Source of the DNA: SCUD01 sp036824505 | GTDB taxonomy: Bacteria; Pseudomonadota; Gammaproteobacteria; Steroidobacterales; Steroidobacteraceae | DNA: 7,205 nt | NCBI GenBank assembly: GCA_036824505.1 | Contig: DAITAA010000054.1 | Coordinates: 1-7,205 of the forward strand | Reading direction: 5' to 3' | Shown: positions 1 to 6,830 of the stretch, piece after piece | How positions within the stretch are numbered: position 1 is the first letter of the stretch | Layout: every line of letters begins with the position of its first letter | Notes under the pieces: generated by a model | What the model was told of the DNA's origin: nothing | Databases searched by the model: none | The model's input: the letters and a program-made list of their open reading frames with translations, nothing else | Translations under genes and position numbers: made by a program

Positions 1-2
1 GA

Positions 3-65
3 CCGGCGCATGAGTACACGAAGACGCTGCTGGCTGCGGTGCCAAGGCTGAAGCGTGCGGCGTGA
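3..65 (+). CDS. C-terminal end of a peptide-type ABC transporter ATP-binding protein (5' partial)
   Basis: Reading from position 3 gives PAHEYTKTLLAAVPRLKRAA and a TGA stop at 63-65. The pattern H-[EP]-Y-T-[KR]-x-L-L-A-A-x-P-x-L is the usual tail of oligopeptide/dipeptide/microcin C-type ABC transporter ATPases (Dpp/Opp/Yej/Gsi families). In these proteins it lies in the region after the nucleotide-binding domain. The protein would energise import of short peptides or similar solutes across the inner membrane. All Walker and signature motifs lie outside the window, so the family call rests on about 20 residues. The next gene on the same strand starts either inside this tail or 10 bp after it, so the two are probably co-transcribed. 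Confidence 0.7.
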   Translation, partial: PAHEYTKTLLAAVPRLKRAA

Positions 66-1404
66 GTCGATCCAGATGCTGACGCCGCACGATCTGCATG
101 ACGTAGCCAGTCAATACGAGAGATTCCCGTATCCGCAGCGCAACCCGGCCGACGAGAAACAGCGGCTGATCGGGACCTGGCTCGATGACTTGCGGATGGT
201 TAATCACCACTGCTTCGGCGGCAGCCGAAAATTCGATCAAGGCTTCCGCGTGCTGGTCGCGGGAGGCGGCACCGGCGATGGAACGATCTTCCTCGCCGAG
301 CAATTGCGCGAGGTCGATGCAAAGGTGGTTCATCTTGACTTCAGCCGCGCGGCGATCGATGTGGCGAAGGCACGCGCAAATGTGCGCGGACTCACCAACA
401 TCGAGTGGGTCGAAGCGTCGCTGCTGGCATTGCCGCAACTGGGACTCGGCCAATTCGATCTGATCAACTGTGTTGGCGTCCTGCATCATCTGAAGGAGCC
501 CGAGCGCGGCATGGATGCGCTGCTCACCTTCCTGGCGCCCGGGGGCGCGCTGATCATGTTGCTGTACGCCCAATACGGGCGAATTGGCGTCTATCAGATG
601 CAGGAGTTGCTGCGGCGACTCAACCGCGAGGCCCGCGATGACGCAACGCGCATACGCCAGGCGCGCGCGCTGCTTGCCGCGCTGCCGCGAACCAACTGGT
701 TCAAGCGCGGTGAGGACCTGCACCGTGATCATGTGGCCGGGGGTGACGCGGGTCTCTACGATCTCCTGCTGCATCCGCAGGACCGTGCGTTCACCGTGCC
801 ACAGCTGTACGAATGGCTGGTCGATCGCTGCGGACTGCACCTGACCTTCTCCGACTGGCACCGCGGGCGCCTTCCCTACACCGTCGAGCACTATCTCGAA
901 CGTGCTGATGCAGAGCTTCTGGCGACCGCGCGCGCATTACCACCGCGCGAACAGCAGGCAATTGCCGAGCTGATCGGCGGCGACATCATCACGCATTCGT
1001 TCTATGCAACACGTGACCCGCAGGTTGCGGCGCCGTACGGGGACGCCGGCTACGTGCCTTTCTTCGCCAACGAACCGGCGACTGGCGCAGACTTCGTGCG
1101 TCTGATCGAGGCACACGGCAATCAGTCGTTCGCACTTCGTCACGCGCAGTCGGGGCTTCTGCGCGTGGTCGATCCGGGGCGACATGTGAAGCAGATCTTC
1201 GCTTTCCTCGACGGCAGGCGGTCGTTCGGCGAGATCTTTGCGCTCGCGCGCGGCGCACGGGCTGCGGCAACGCCGACCGAACAGGAGCTGTTCGATGAGT
1301 TCCGCCCATGGTTCGACGCGCTCGAATCCATCGAGCGCCTGTTGCTCAGGCGGCCGGATTGCTTTGCGGGCTTGAAGGGTTTCGTGACGGGGCCGGCCGG
1401 GTGA
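55..1404 (+). CDS. Class I SAM-dependent methyltransferase with an extended C-terminal region; substrate unknown
   Basis: Up to 449 residues. The N-terminus has a YERFPYPQRNP motif (21-31). The Rossmann methyltransferase core follows: glycine-rich SAM loop VLVAGGGTGDGT (66-77), acidic strand end VVHLDFS (91-97, D95 probably contacting the SAM ribose), FDLINCVGVLHHL (134-146), and LAPGGALIMLLYAQYGR (160-176). This predicts methyl transfer from SAM in the cytoplasm. The 270 residues after the core are not a standard methyltransferase domain. They include HPQDRAFTVPQLYEWL (240-255) and, near the end, LDGRRSFGEIF (385-395), a pattern seen in small winged-helix or PqqD-like domains. I recall similar long, uncharacterised methyltransferases in several bacterial phyla, but not a substrate. 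Start: GTG at 55 overlaps the upstream stop by 11 bp and has AAGG at 44-47 as a fair Shine-Dalgarno site. ATG at 76 (442 residues, weaker GTGAG at 62-66) is a real alternative. The gene is probably in one operon with the ABC ATPase and is convergent with the S9 peptidase. Confidence 0.85.
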   Translation: MRRESIQMLTPHDLHDVASQYERFPYPQRNPADEKQRLIGTWLDDLRMVNHHCFGGSRKFDQGFRVLVAGGGTGDGTIFLAEQLREVDAKVVHLDFSRAAIDVAKARANVRGLTNIEWVEASLLALPQLGLGQFDLINCVGVLHHLKEPERGMDALLTFLAPGGALIMLLYAQYGRIGVYQMQELLRRLNREARDDATRIRQARALLAALPRTNWFKRGEDLHRDHVAGGDAGLYDLLLHPQDRAFTVPQLYEWLVDRCGLHLTFSDWHRGRLPYTVEHYLERADAELLATARALPPREQQAIAELIGGDIITHSFYATRDPQVAAPYGDAGYVPFFANEPATGADFVRLIEAHGNQSFALRHAQSGLLRVVDPGRHVKQIFAFLDGRRSFGEIFALARGARAAATPTEQELFDEFRPWFDALESIERLLLRRPDCFAGLKGFVTGPAG

Positions 1405-1417
1405 CCGACACGATCGA

Positions 1418-3424
1418 TCAGGCGAGGTGCTTCGCCAGGAATGCTTCCGCGCGCTTGAAATAATCGATTCGCGTTGCTTCATCCCACCAGTGGCCCTGGT
1501 CCGGATAAATCACGAACTCAACCGGAACCTTCGAGCGATCCAGCGCGGCCTTCATTCGATCGCCATCGATACGGCGGACGGTCGGATCTTCTGCGCCATA
1601 CGCCATCAGCACCGGCACCTTGATACGTTCAGCCTGACGGACCGCTGAAAATACGTCTCGATCTTTCTCCAGGTCAGCCACGACGGCGTTGAACATCTTC
1701 ATCACCGACGCCGGCACCGGTCGACCGCCGATGCGTTGTTCGAAACTGTAAATGGGGTCGGTCACTCCGGCCGAGTTCAGACCGCAGCGATAAAGATCGG
1801 GCTCGAGCACCAGTCCCATCATGACCGCATAGCCACCGTAGCTATGTCCCATGATGGCAACACGCTTGGGGTCGGCAATGCCCTGCTGGATAAGCCAACG
1901 CGCCCCATCGGTGATGTCGTTCTGCATGGCGCGACCGTATTCCCTCCATCCGGCCCGGTAATGCTTCCATCCATAGCCTCGGCTGCCGCGGAATTCCGGT
2001 TGCAGGACTGCGTAGCCACGGGAAGCCAGGAAGTGCGACCAGGCATCAAAGGACCAGAAATCGCCGCGGACAAACGGCCCGCCGTGCGGCAGGATGACGG
2101 TCGGCAAACCCTTTGCGGTGGCGCCGGTCGGCAAGGTCAAGTAGGCGGGGATTGACAGCGCGTCACGCGCCGCGTACCGCACCGGCTTGCGCTCCGCCAT
2201 CTGTTGCGGCTTGATCCACGTCCTGCTCGCGACGAGTTCCTGCAGCGTGCGCTTTTCCGGCTCGAAGAGATACCAGCGCCCGGGATCGCGGTCGGACGAG
2301 GAGCGCACCAGTATCCGTCCGGAATCTCCGGCCGGTGTCATGCGATTGACGCGATCCGGTAACGCGTTGTTCAGCGTGGCGTGCCAGCGAGCCCACTGTT
2401 CGTCGAGCCAGATGAAGTCCGGTTTCTCTGCCTGGATGACAATTCCCGCCAGCTTCTTCTTCTTGGCGTCCATGATGAGGTCGCTCGCGGCGCTGGTCGC
2501 GAGGAATGACCCATTCCCGTAGCCGATGTCGTAATCCTTGTGACCCACCAGTCGTTCGCCCAGCTTCCCTGCGGCGAGGTCGTACCTGTAAAGCGCAGCC
2601 TTGTCCTGCCCTGCGCGCGCGGACACAAACAGCGAGCCGTCAAAATCAAATGCGATTGGCTCGACCCCGGCGTTGGTCAGGGGGTCCCATTCTTCGAGTT
2701 TGATCCACGCGTTCTTCTCGCCGCTGAATGACCAGATCGCCTCCAGTCCGGTGTCTGGATCGTCCGTCACTGCAACGCGAGGCTTCCCATCGACGGTCAG
2801 GTAGCGACGCACATAAGATGGACGCTCGACCGTGACGAGCTGCTTGCGCCCCGTGACAGTGTTCACGCGGTAAAGGTCGCCTGAGTCCGCCGAGCGCTCA
2901 TTGCTGACGATCAGGATCTCGTCACCGCCGGGGAGCGGGGTGATCTGGCCGCCGACGAACCGGTACACCAGCGAGACACTGCTTTTCGCCGCGTCCCCTT
3001 GCTTGGTCGGTTTGAACACTTCGCGAAAGCTGGAGGCGTTCTTGTTGATGGCGAACAGTCCGTCGCCCTGCGTCAAGTAGTTCGGGTCTGGGGTCAGATC
3101 CTGGAGGCGAAACAGGAGGCGCTCATTGTTCTGCCACTGGTATTCGTTGACATCGCTCTCCTTGAAATTCGTCAGGCCGAAGACGTCGTTCTTCGCCATG
3201 TCGATCACGGCCAGGTTTCTGCGCCCGTTGATCGAAATGATCGCGGCGAGTGACTGCCCATCCGGCGACAGCGTGACCTGGTCGAACTGCGGGTTCCGGA
3301 AGAAGTCTTCGATGGGAACCTTCGCCTGGTCACCGCCGCCGCTCTTCTGCGCGAAGGCAATTGGTGACAGGAATGTCACGCCGCCCAGCGCGGCACTGCC
3401 CGCAACAAAATCTCTTCGCTTCAT
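1418..3424 (-). CDS. S9 family (prolyl oligopeptidase-like) serine peptidase with a twin-arginine-type signal
   Basis: 668 residues. The leader is MKRRDFVAGSAALGGVTFLS, then PIAFAQ: a twin-arginine-like n-region and a hydrophobic core with probable cleavage after AFA, so Tat export to the periplasm is likely. Residues about 38-410 look like a beta-propeller with PD40-type repeats (for example TLSPDGQSLAAI near residue 51). The alpha/beta-hydrolase domain fills the rest. Its landmarks are HGGP (447-450, oxyanion region), FRGSRGYGW (478-486), GHSYGGY with catalytic Ser528, AYGAEDP with Asp613, and DQGHWW with His645. Length, triad order and spacing match COG1506 acylaminoacyl-peptidase or dipeptidyl-peptidase-like enzymes that cut short peptides. 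Start: the ATG at 3422-3424 begins the signal peptide and has GAGGA 10 nt upstream. The reading frame stays open to 3532, but that extension would bury the leader. The gene is divergent from the TonB-dependent receptor, which suggests the enzyme trims peptides that enter the periplasm. Exact specificity cannot be read. Lasso-peptide isopeptidases are relatives that also sit beside receptors, but no lasso biosynthesis genes are visible here. Confidence 0.92.
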   Translation of the reverse strand: MKRRDFVAGSAALGGVTFLSPIAFAQKSGGGDQAKVPIEDFFRNPQFDQVTLSPDGQSLAAIISINGRRNLAVIDMAKNDVFGLTNFKESDVNEYQWQNNERLLFRLQDLTPDPNYLTQGDGLFAINKNASSFREVFKPTKQGDAAKSSVSLVYRFVGGQITPLPGGDEILIVSNERSADSGDLYRVNTVTGRKQLVTVERPSYVRRYLTVDGKPRVAVTDDPDTGLEAIWSFSGEKNAWIKLEEWDPLTNAGVEPIAFDFDGSLFVSARAGQDKAALYRYDLAAGKLGERLVGHKDYDIGYGNGSFLATSAASDLIMDAKKKKLAGIVIQAEKPDFIWLDEQWARWHATLNNALPDRVNRMTPAGDSGRILVRSSSDRDPGRWYLFEPEKRTLQELVASRTWIKPQQMAERKPVRYAARDALSIPAYLTLPTGATAKGLPTVILPHGGPFVRGDFWSFDAWSHFLASRGYAVLQPEFRGSRGYGWKHYRAGWREYGRAMQNDITDGARWLIQQGIADPKRVAIMGHSYGGYAVMMGLVLEPDLYRCGLNSAGVTDPIYSFEQRIGGRPVPASVMKMFNAVVADLEKDRDVFSAVRQAERIKVPVLMAYGAEDPTVRRIDGDRMKAALDRSKVPVEFVIYPDQGHWWDEATRIDYFKRAEAFLAKHLA

Positions 3425-3718
3425 CGTTAGGGAATCCTCGCTTCTCTGTAACGGCCCGATCGCGCTGAATCTCGCCGGGGCTTCAGTGCACGCCAACGGC
3501 GCCAATCGCGCCGGGAGCATAGACGAGACCACGCCTGGTCAGCCCGCGCGCCGGTCCGGGGCAGCGGCAAGCCAGTCACCGTGCTGACCTCATTCTTCCC
3601 GACTTTGCGGCGCCAGCGCGCAGTGCAGCATGCCCGGTTTCGGGGATCACGAATTCGCCCTGGTATCCGCCATCACTAGCGATGCGCGATCGCGATGGCG
3701 AATGCCCTGTCGGCCAAA

Positions 3719-3756
3719 TGCAACAACGACCGCCGCTATGTCTCGGGAATGTTGCA
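3719..3756. promoter_or_regulatory. Inverted repeat TGCAACA-N24-TGTTGCA, possible operator
   Basis: TGCAACA at 3719-3725 is repeated exactly as its reverse complement TGTTGCA at 3750-3756. The arm centres are 31 bp apart, about three helical turns. The right arm overlaps the -35-like hexamer TTGCAA of the candidate receptor promoter. This layout would suit a dimeric or looping regulator, but seven-base arms with a 24-bp gap can also arise by chance in 490 bp. The arms match no regulator motif I can name. Confidence 0.3.
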
Positions 3757-3780
3757 ATCGCTAAGGGCGGTAGTAACAAT
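3752..3780 (+). promoter_or_regulatory. Candidate sigma70-type promoter for the TonB-dependent receptor
   Basis: TTGCAA (3752-3757) and AACAAT (3775-3780) are separated by exactly 17 bp. Each matches the sigma70 consensus at four of six positions. Transcription would begin near 3787 and leave a leader of about 130 nt before the receptor ATG at 3915. No better-spaced pair was found by eye closer to the gene. This is a weak prediction. Confidence 0.3.
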
Positions 3781-3900
3781 GATTCACTTGCTCGCCGTCG
3801 TTGGCTTGAGCGTGACCTTCGGGTACCGACTCTCAGGTGAATGCGGTGTCAATTTTTGAAAGTGGGCCGAGTCGATTCGGCTGTCTCCATTCATCTCTTT

Positions 3901-3907
3901 GGGGGGG
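3901..3907 (+). promoter_or_regulatory. G7 homopolymer serving as the ribosome-binding region of the receptor gene
   Basis: Seven consecutive G residues end 7 nt before the ATG at 3915. No AGGAGG-like sequence is present, so the G run is the only purine-rich tract at Shine-Dalgarno distance. It decides the start in favour of 3915, where a typical signal peptide begins. The tract is also a possible slippage site that could change ribosome-binding strength or spacing. Confidence 0.5.
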
Positions 3908-3914
3908 AATCTTG

Positions 3915-6776
3915 ATGTTCAAGCAACAACCCATCGCCGCGGCGCTTGCCCTGGCCTTCAGTGCTGCAGGAGCAGTGCTGGTGTCTGCTCCGGCGTCCGC
4001 GCAAGACACGTCGGCCCAGAAACTGGAACGAGTTGAAATCACCGGATCTGCCATACGCCGAATTGAAGGTGAAACGGCGCTGCCGGTCCAGATCGTCACC
4101 AAAGAGGACATCGTCCGCACGGGCGCAACGACGGCAGCCGAACTGCTGGACAAGATTGCGGCCAACAACGGTCAGGGCTACAACTTCAGCCTTGCGCTTG
4201 GTGACGCTGCGCGCCCCGGTTTTTCGGGAATCTCGCTGCGCGGCCTTGGATCAAACCTGACTCTCGTGCTGCTGAATGGCCGTCGGCTGGCCGTCTATGC
4301 GTTTGACGGCGGCGGTGTCGACGTCAACGGGATTTCGCTCAACGCCATCGAGCGGGTCGAAATCCTGAAGGATGGCGCCTCGGCGCTGTACGGCACGGAC
4401 GCGGTCGGCGGTGTGGTGAACTTCATCACGCGCAAAGACTTCAAAGGCATTGAACTGACGGCTGGAACGCAGATTCCCGAAGCTTCGGGCGGCAAGTCGA
4501 CCAATTTCTCGGCGGCGTTCGGTTTTGGCGATCTCGGCAAGAACCGCTTCAACGTTTTCGGCAATGTCACCTATGACAAGCAGGACCCGATCGCGGCGAC
4601 ACAGCGCCAGTACGCGAAAACGGCTTACCTTCCGAAGGCTCCTGGCGGGCCGGGTGCGGATCCGTTTGTATTCAACCGCCTGAGTTCGAACGCGTTTCCA
4701 TCCAACATCCTGACACCCGCCGGTGCCTTCGTGAACCCCTACGCACCCGCGTACTCCGGCTATACGGGTCCGGTGATCACCACCGACCCGGTCCAGAACA
4801 TCTACGCGCCGGGTTGCCTTGTGCCGAAGTCGTACGGGACGACGTCCAACGACACCCGCTGCCGTTATGACTATGCGAGCACGATCGACGTCCTGCCGCC
4901 CTCCGAGCGCGTGGGTCTGTTCGTCAAGGGCGCGTTCCAGTTGAACGCCGACAACCAGTTGTACGCCGAGGCTGCCTATCAGAAGAACAAGCTCACGTTC
5001 ACCGTCTCTGGCGACCCGACTTCGGAAGCGACGACGTTCAACGGCGACCCGGTGCTCTACCCCGCTGGGGGTAAGTACTACCCAGGCAACGGCATCGTGC
5101 CGGCAATCCCCGGCGTGGCACTCAGCGGTGACCTGAACCTGTACTGGCGCACCCTCGATCTCGGTGGTCGGACCAACAAGACGACCACGGAGAACACGCG
5201 TTTTGTGCTGGGCGCAACGGGGACGATTGCAGGTTGGGACTACGACACCGGCATCGCGCAGGCGGAGAACAAAGCGACGGATGCCTACACGAGCGGTTGG
5301 ATATCGGAGTCGAAAATTTTGCGTACGGGCGGCCTGACGCCCAAGCAACCGGGTTACTCCGCGGCGGTCCAGACGATCGACCCCAACATCAATCCGTTCG
5401 GGACGCAGGACGCGGCGGGGTTGGCGGCACTGAAGGCCGCCGAGGTCAGTCAGGACGTGCGCGAAGGCAAATCCACCCGGACCACGTTCGACGTCAAGGT
5501 GTCACGGGAAATCGGTCAGTGGGCGACCGGGCCGGTCGCGATGGCCTTGGGCGTAGAGGCATCGCGCCAGAAGTACAACGACAATATCGAGCCGATCTTC
5601 AGCAGCGGTGACCTCGTCGGCAGCGGCGGCGATCTGCAGACGACAGTCGGCTCTCGCACCCAGCAGTCGGTATTCGGTGAGCTGGCCATTCCACTGATGC
5701 GCACGTTGACGGCGACGCTGCAGGCTCGTTTTGACCACTACAGCGATTTCGGCAACACGACCAACCCCAAGGTCGCTTTGCGCTGGCAGCCGACTTCCCA
5801 GTTGCTGGTCCGCGCGTCGGCAAACAAGGGCTTCCGTGCGCCGACATTGTTTGAGTTGTACAACCCGAACACCCAGACCAATACGGGCGGGAACTACAAC
5901 GACCCGTTCTACGATGGGCGAACCCTGGATGCGCAGGGCAACCCGATCAACTGCGACGTGAACTTCAATCCGAAGTACTGCAACTATCAGGCGAAAAACA
6001 TACAGGGTGGCAACACGGACCTGAAGCCGGAGAAATCGAATCAGGTTTCGGTCGGATTCGTCCTCGAGCCGACGCGTGACCTGTCGCTGTCGCTCGACTA
6101 CTTCAATATCGGGATGAAGGACCAGATCGGCATCATCCTGGGCGATACGAAGTACCAGGACTTCATCGACAACTTCAATTACGCAACGGGCACGAGCAGT
6201 TCACAGTTCAAGGGCGACGTCATTATCGGGGCGGATGGTCTGGTCGATCGAATTCTCAGCGTGTACCAGAACGTGGGGAATCAGCGGATCGCCGGCTTCG
6301 ACATGTCGGTCAGGGCGATGCTGGCCAGGACGAGCGTGGGCGAGTTCGGGTTCGGCTTCGACGGCACCTATATCGCGAAGGATGTGTCGAAGCTCGACAT
6401 TCCCGGATCCGAGTGGGAGTCGATTGCGGGTTCGTACTCGATCTTCGGGCCCATCGTTCAGTTAAAGTATCGGAGTGAAGTGAACTGGACTCGGTCGGGC
6501 TGGAGGGCAGCGTTGGCCTACAACTGGCAGAGCAGCTACAAGGAGGCTGTCACTGGGACGGTCAATCGCGACGTCGGTCAGTACGAGACTTGGGACCTTT
6601 CTGCCTCGTATACGGGCATCAAGAACCTGACGATTCGTGCCGGCATTCGCAACCTGCTTGACCGCGATCCGCCGTATTCGGCCCAGAATCAGTACTTCCA
6701 GGTGGGCTACGACCCGACCTATGCGGATGTGCGCGGCCGCACGTATACGCTGTCGGCGACCTACCAGTTCAAGTAA
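3915..6776 (+). CDS. TonB-dependent outer-membrane receptor
   Basis: 953 residues. A Sec signal peptide occupies residues 1-29 (MFKQQPIAAALALAF, then a small-residue stretch ending APASA, cleaved before QD). A TonB-box-like VEITGS lies at 40-45. The plug domain runs from about 52 to 173, with PVQIVTKEDIVRTGA, the conserved ISLRGLGSNLTLVLLNGRRL (106-125) and ERVEILKDGASALYGTDAVG (146-165) followed by GVVNFITR. The remaining 780 residues form a 22-strand-type barrel with typical aromatic-rich strands and NLLDRDPP near the end (last strand TYTLSATYQFK). The protein would pull a ligand through the outer membrane using TonB-ExbB-ExbD energy. Four cysteines form two close pairs (C301/C316 and C680/C689), probably disulfides in external loops. 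The divergent S9 peptidase and the nearby peptide ABC gene suggest a peptide ligand, but siderophores or other compounds are not excluded. GTG at 3837 is in frame but would place 26 polar residues before the signal peptide. The final residue is Lys after Phe, not the usual terminal aromatic. Confidence 0.95.
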   Translation: MFKQQPIAAALALAFSAAGAVLVSAPASAQDTSAQKLERVEITGSAIRRIEGETALPVQIVTKEDIVRTGATTAAELLDKIAANNGQGYNFSLALGDAARPGFSGISLRGLGSNLTLVLLNGRRLAVYAFDGGGVDVNGISLNAIERVEILKDGASALYGTDAVGGVVNFITRKDFKGIELTAGTQIPEASGGKSTNFSAAFGFGDLGKNRFNVFGNVTYDKQDPIAATQRQYAKTAYLPKAPGGPGADPFVFNRLSSNAFPSNILTPAGAFVNPYAPAYSGYTGPVITTDPVQNIYAPGCLVPKSYGTTSNDTRCRYDYASTIDVLPPSERVGLFVKGAFQLNADNQLYAEAAYQKNKLTFTVSGDPTSEATTFNGDPVLYPAGGKYYPGNGIVPAIPGVALSGDLNLYWRTLDLGGRTNKTTTENTRFVLGATGTIAGWDYDTGIAQAENKATDAYTSGWISESKILRTGGLTPKQPGYSAAVQTIDPNINPFGTQDAAGLAALKAAEVSQDVREGKSTRTTFDVKVSREIGQWATGPVAMALGVEASRQKYNDNIEPIFSSGDLVGSGGDLQTTVGSRTQQSVFGELAIPLMRTLTATLQARFDHYSDFGNTTNPKVALRWQPTSQLLVRASANKGFRAPTLFELYNPNTQTNTGGNYNDPFYDGRTLDAQGNPINCDVNFNPKYCNYQAKNIQGGNTDLKPEKSNQVSVGFVLEPTRDLSLSLDYFNIGMKDQIGIILGDTKYQDFIDNFNYATGTSSSQFKGDVIIGADGLVDRILSVYQNVGNQRIAGFDMSVRAMLARTSVGEFGFGFDGTYIAKDVSKLDIPGSEWESIAGSYSIFGPIVQLKYRSEVNWTRSGWRAALAYNWQSSYKEAVTGTVNRDVGQYETWDLSASYTGIKNLTIRAGIRNLLDRDPPYSAQNQYFQVGYDPTYADVRGRTYTLSATYQFK

Positions 6777-6797
6777 TCGGTAGTTTCACAGGAAGGC

Positions 6798-6830
6798 AAA
6801 ACCCGCCGGTGTGAGCCGGCGGGTTTTTTT
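6798..6830 (+). terminator. Intrinsic (rho-independent) terminator of the receptor gene
   Basis: AAAACCCGCCGG (6798-6809) pairs perfectly with CCGGCGGGTTTT (6816-6827) around a six-base TGTGAG loop. The right arm runs into seven T residues (6824-6830). It starts 21 bp after the receptor stop codon, so the receptor is probably the last or only gene of its transcript. The A tract on the left arm means it could also act from the other strand, with a shorter run of four T. Confidence 0.95.

Larger units (their letters stand above)
3425..3914. promoter_or_regulatory. 490-bp divergent intergenic region between the S9 peptidase and the TonB-dependent receptor
   Basis: No convincing gene lies here. 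Both flanking genes must be started from within this stretch, so it should hold two promoters. On the peptidase side (- strand) the best pair I see is CTGACC (3542-3537) and TATGCT (3521-3516), with a short 15-bp spacer, so it is weak. A six-base-pair stem (3497-3502 with 3508-3513, loop CAATC) lies just where that promoter would start transcription. In the centre, CGCCATC at 3668-3674 pairs with GATGGCG at 3694-3700, and the palindrome CGCGATCGCG occupies 3685-3694. Nearer the receptor there is another inverted repeat and promoter-like pair, annotated separately. A small stem (3866-3871 with 3876-3881, loop TCGA) falls in the receptor leader. A 67-codon reading frame on the - strand (3779-3576) has no recognisable features and is not called. 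Confidence 0.6.

Noticed and set aside
3425..3532. In-frame upstream extension of the S9 peptidase (704 instead of 668 residues)
   Set aside because: It would place 36 residues before a clear signal peptide. The ATG at 3424 has its own GAGGA site.
3684..3695. CGCGATCGCG palindrome as a regulator site
   Set aside because: Short GATC/CG-rich palindromes are frequent in GC-rich genomes, and there is no second copy or suitable placement here.
3576..3779. 67-codon frame on the - strand in the divergent intergenic region
   Set aside because: There is no recognisable domain or clear ribosome-binding site, and the composition is like random GC-rich DNA. It overlaps the putative receptor promoter.
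3837..3914. GTG start 26 codons upstream of the receptor ATG
   Set aside because: It would put polar residues ahead of a normal Sec signal peptide, and it lacks a Shine-Dalgarno sequence.
4251..5348. 365-codon open frame on the - strand inside the receptor gene
   Set aside because: It is antisense to the receptor, very rich in Arg and Val, and has no domain-like motif. Long antisense frames are common opposite GC-rich genes.
1418..6776. Lasso-peptide locus (isopeptidase plus receptor)
   Set aside because: An S9 peptidase beside a TonB-dependent receptor recalls astexin-type loci. However, no precursor, B (peptidase) or C (cyclase) gene is visible, and the peptidase looks like a general COG1506 member.
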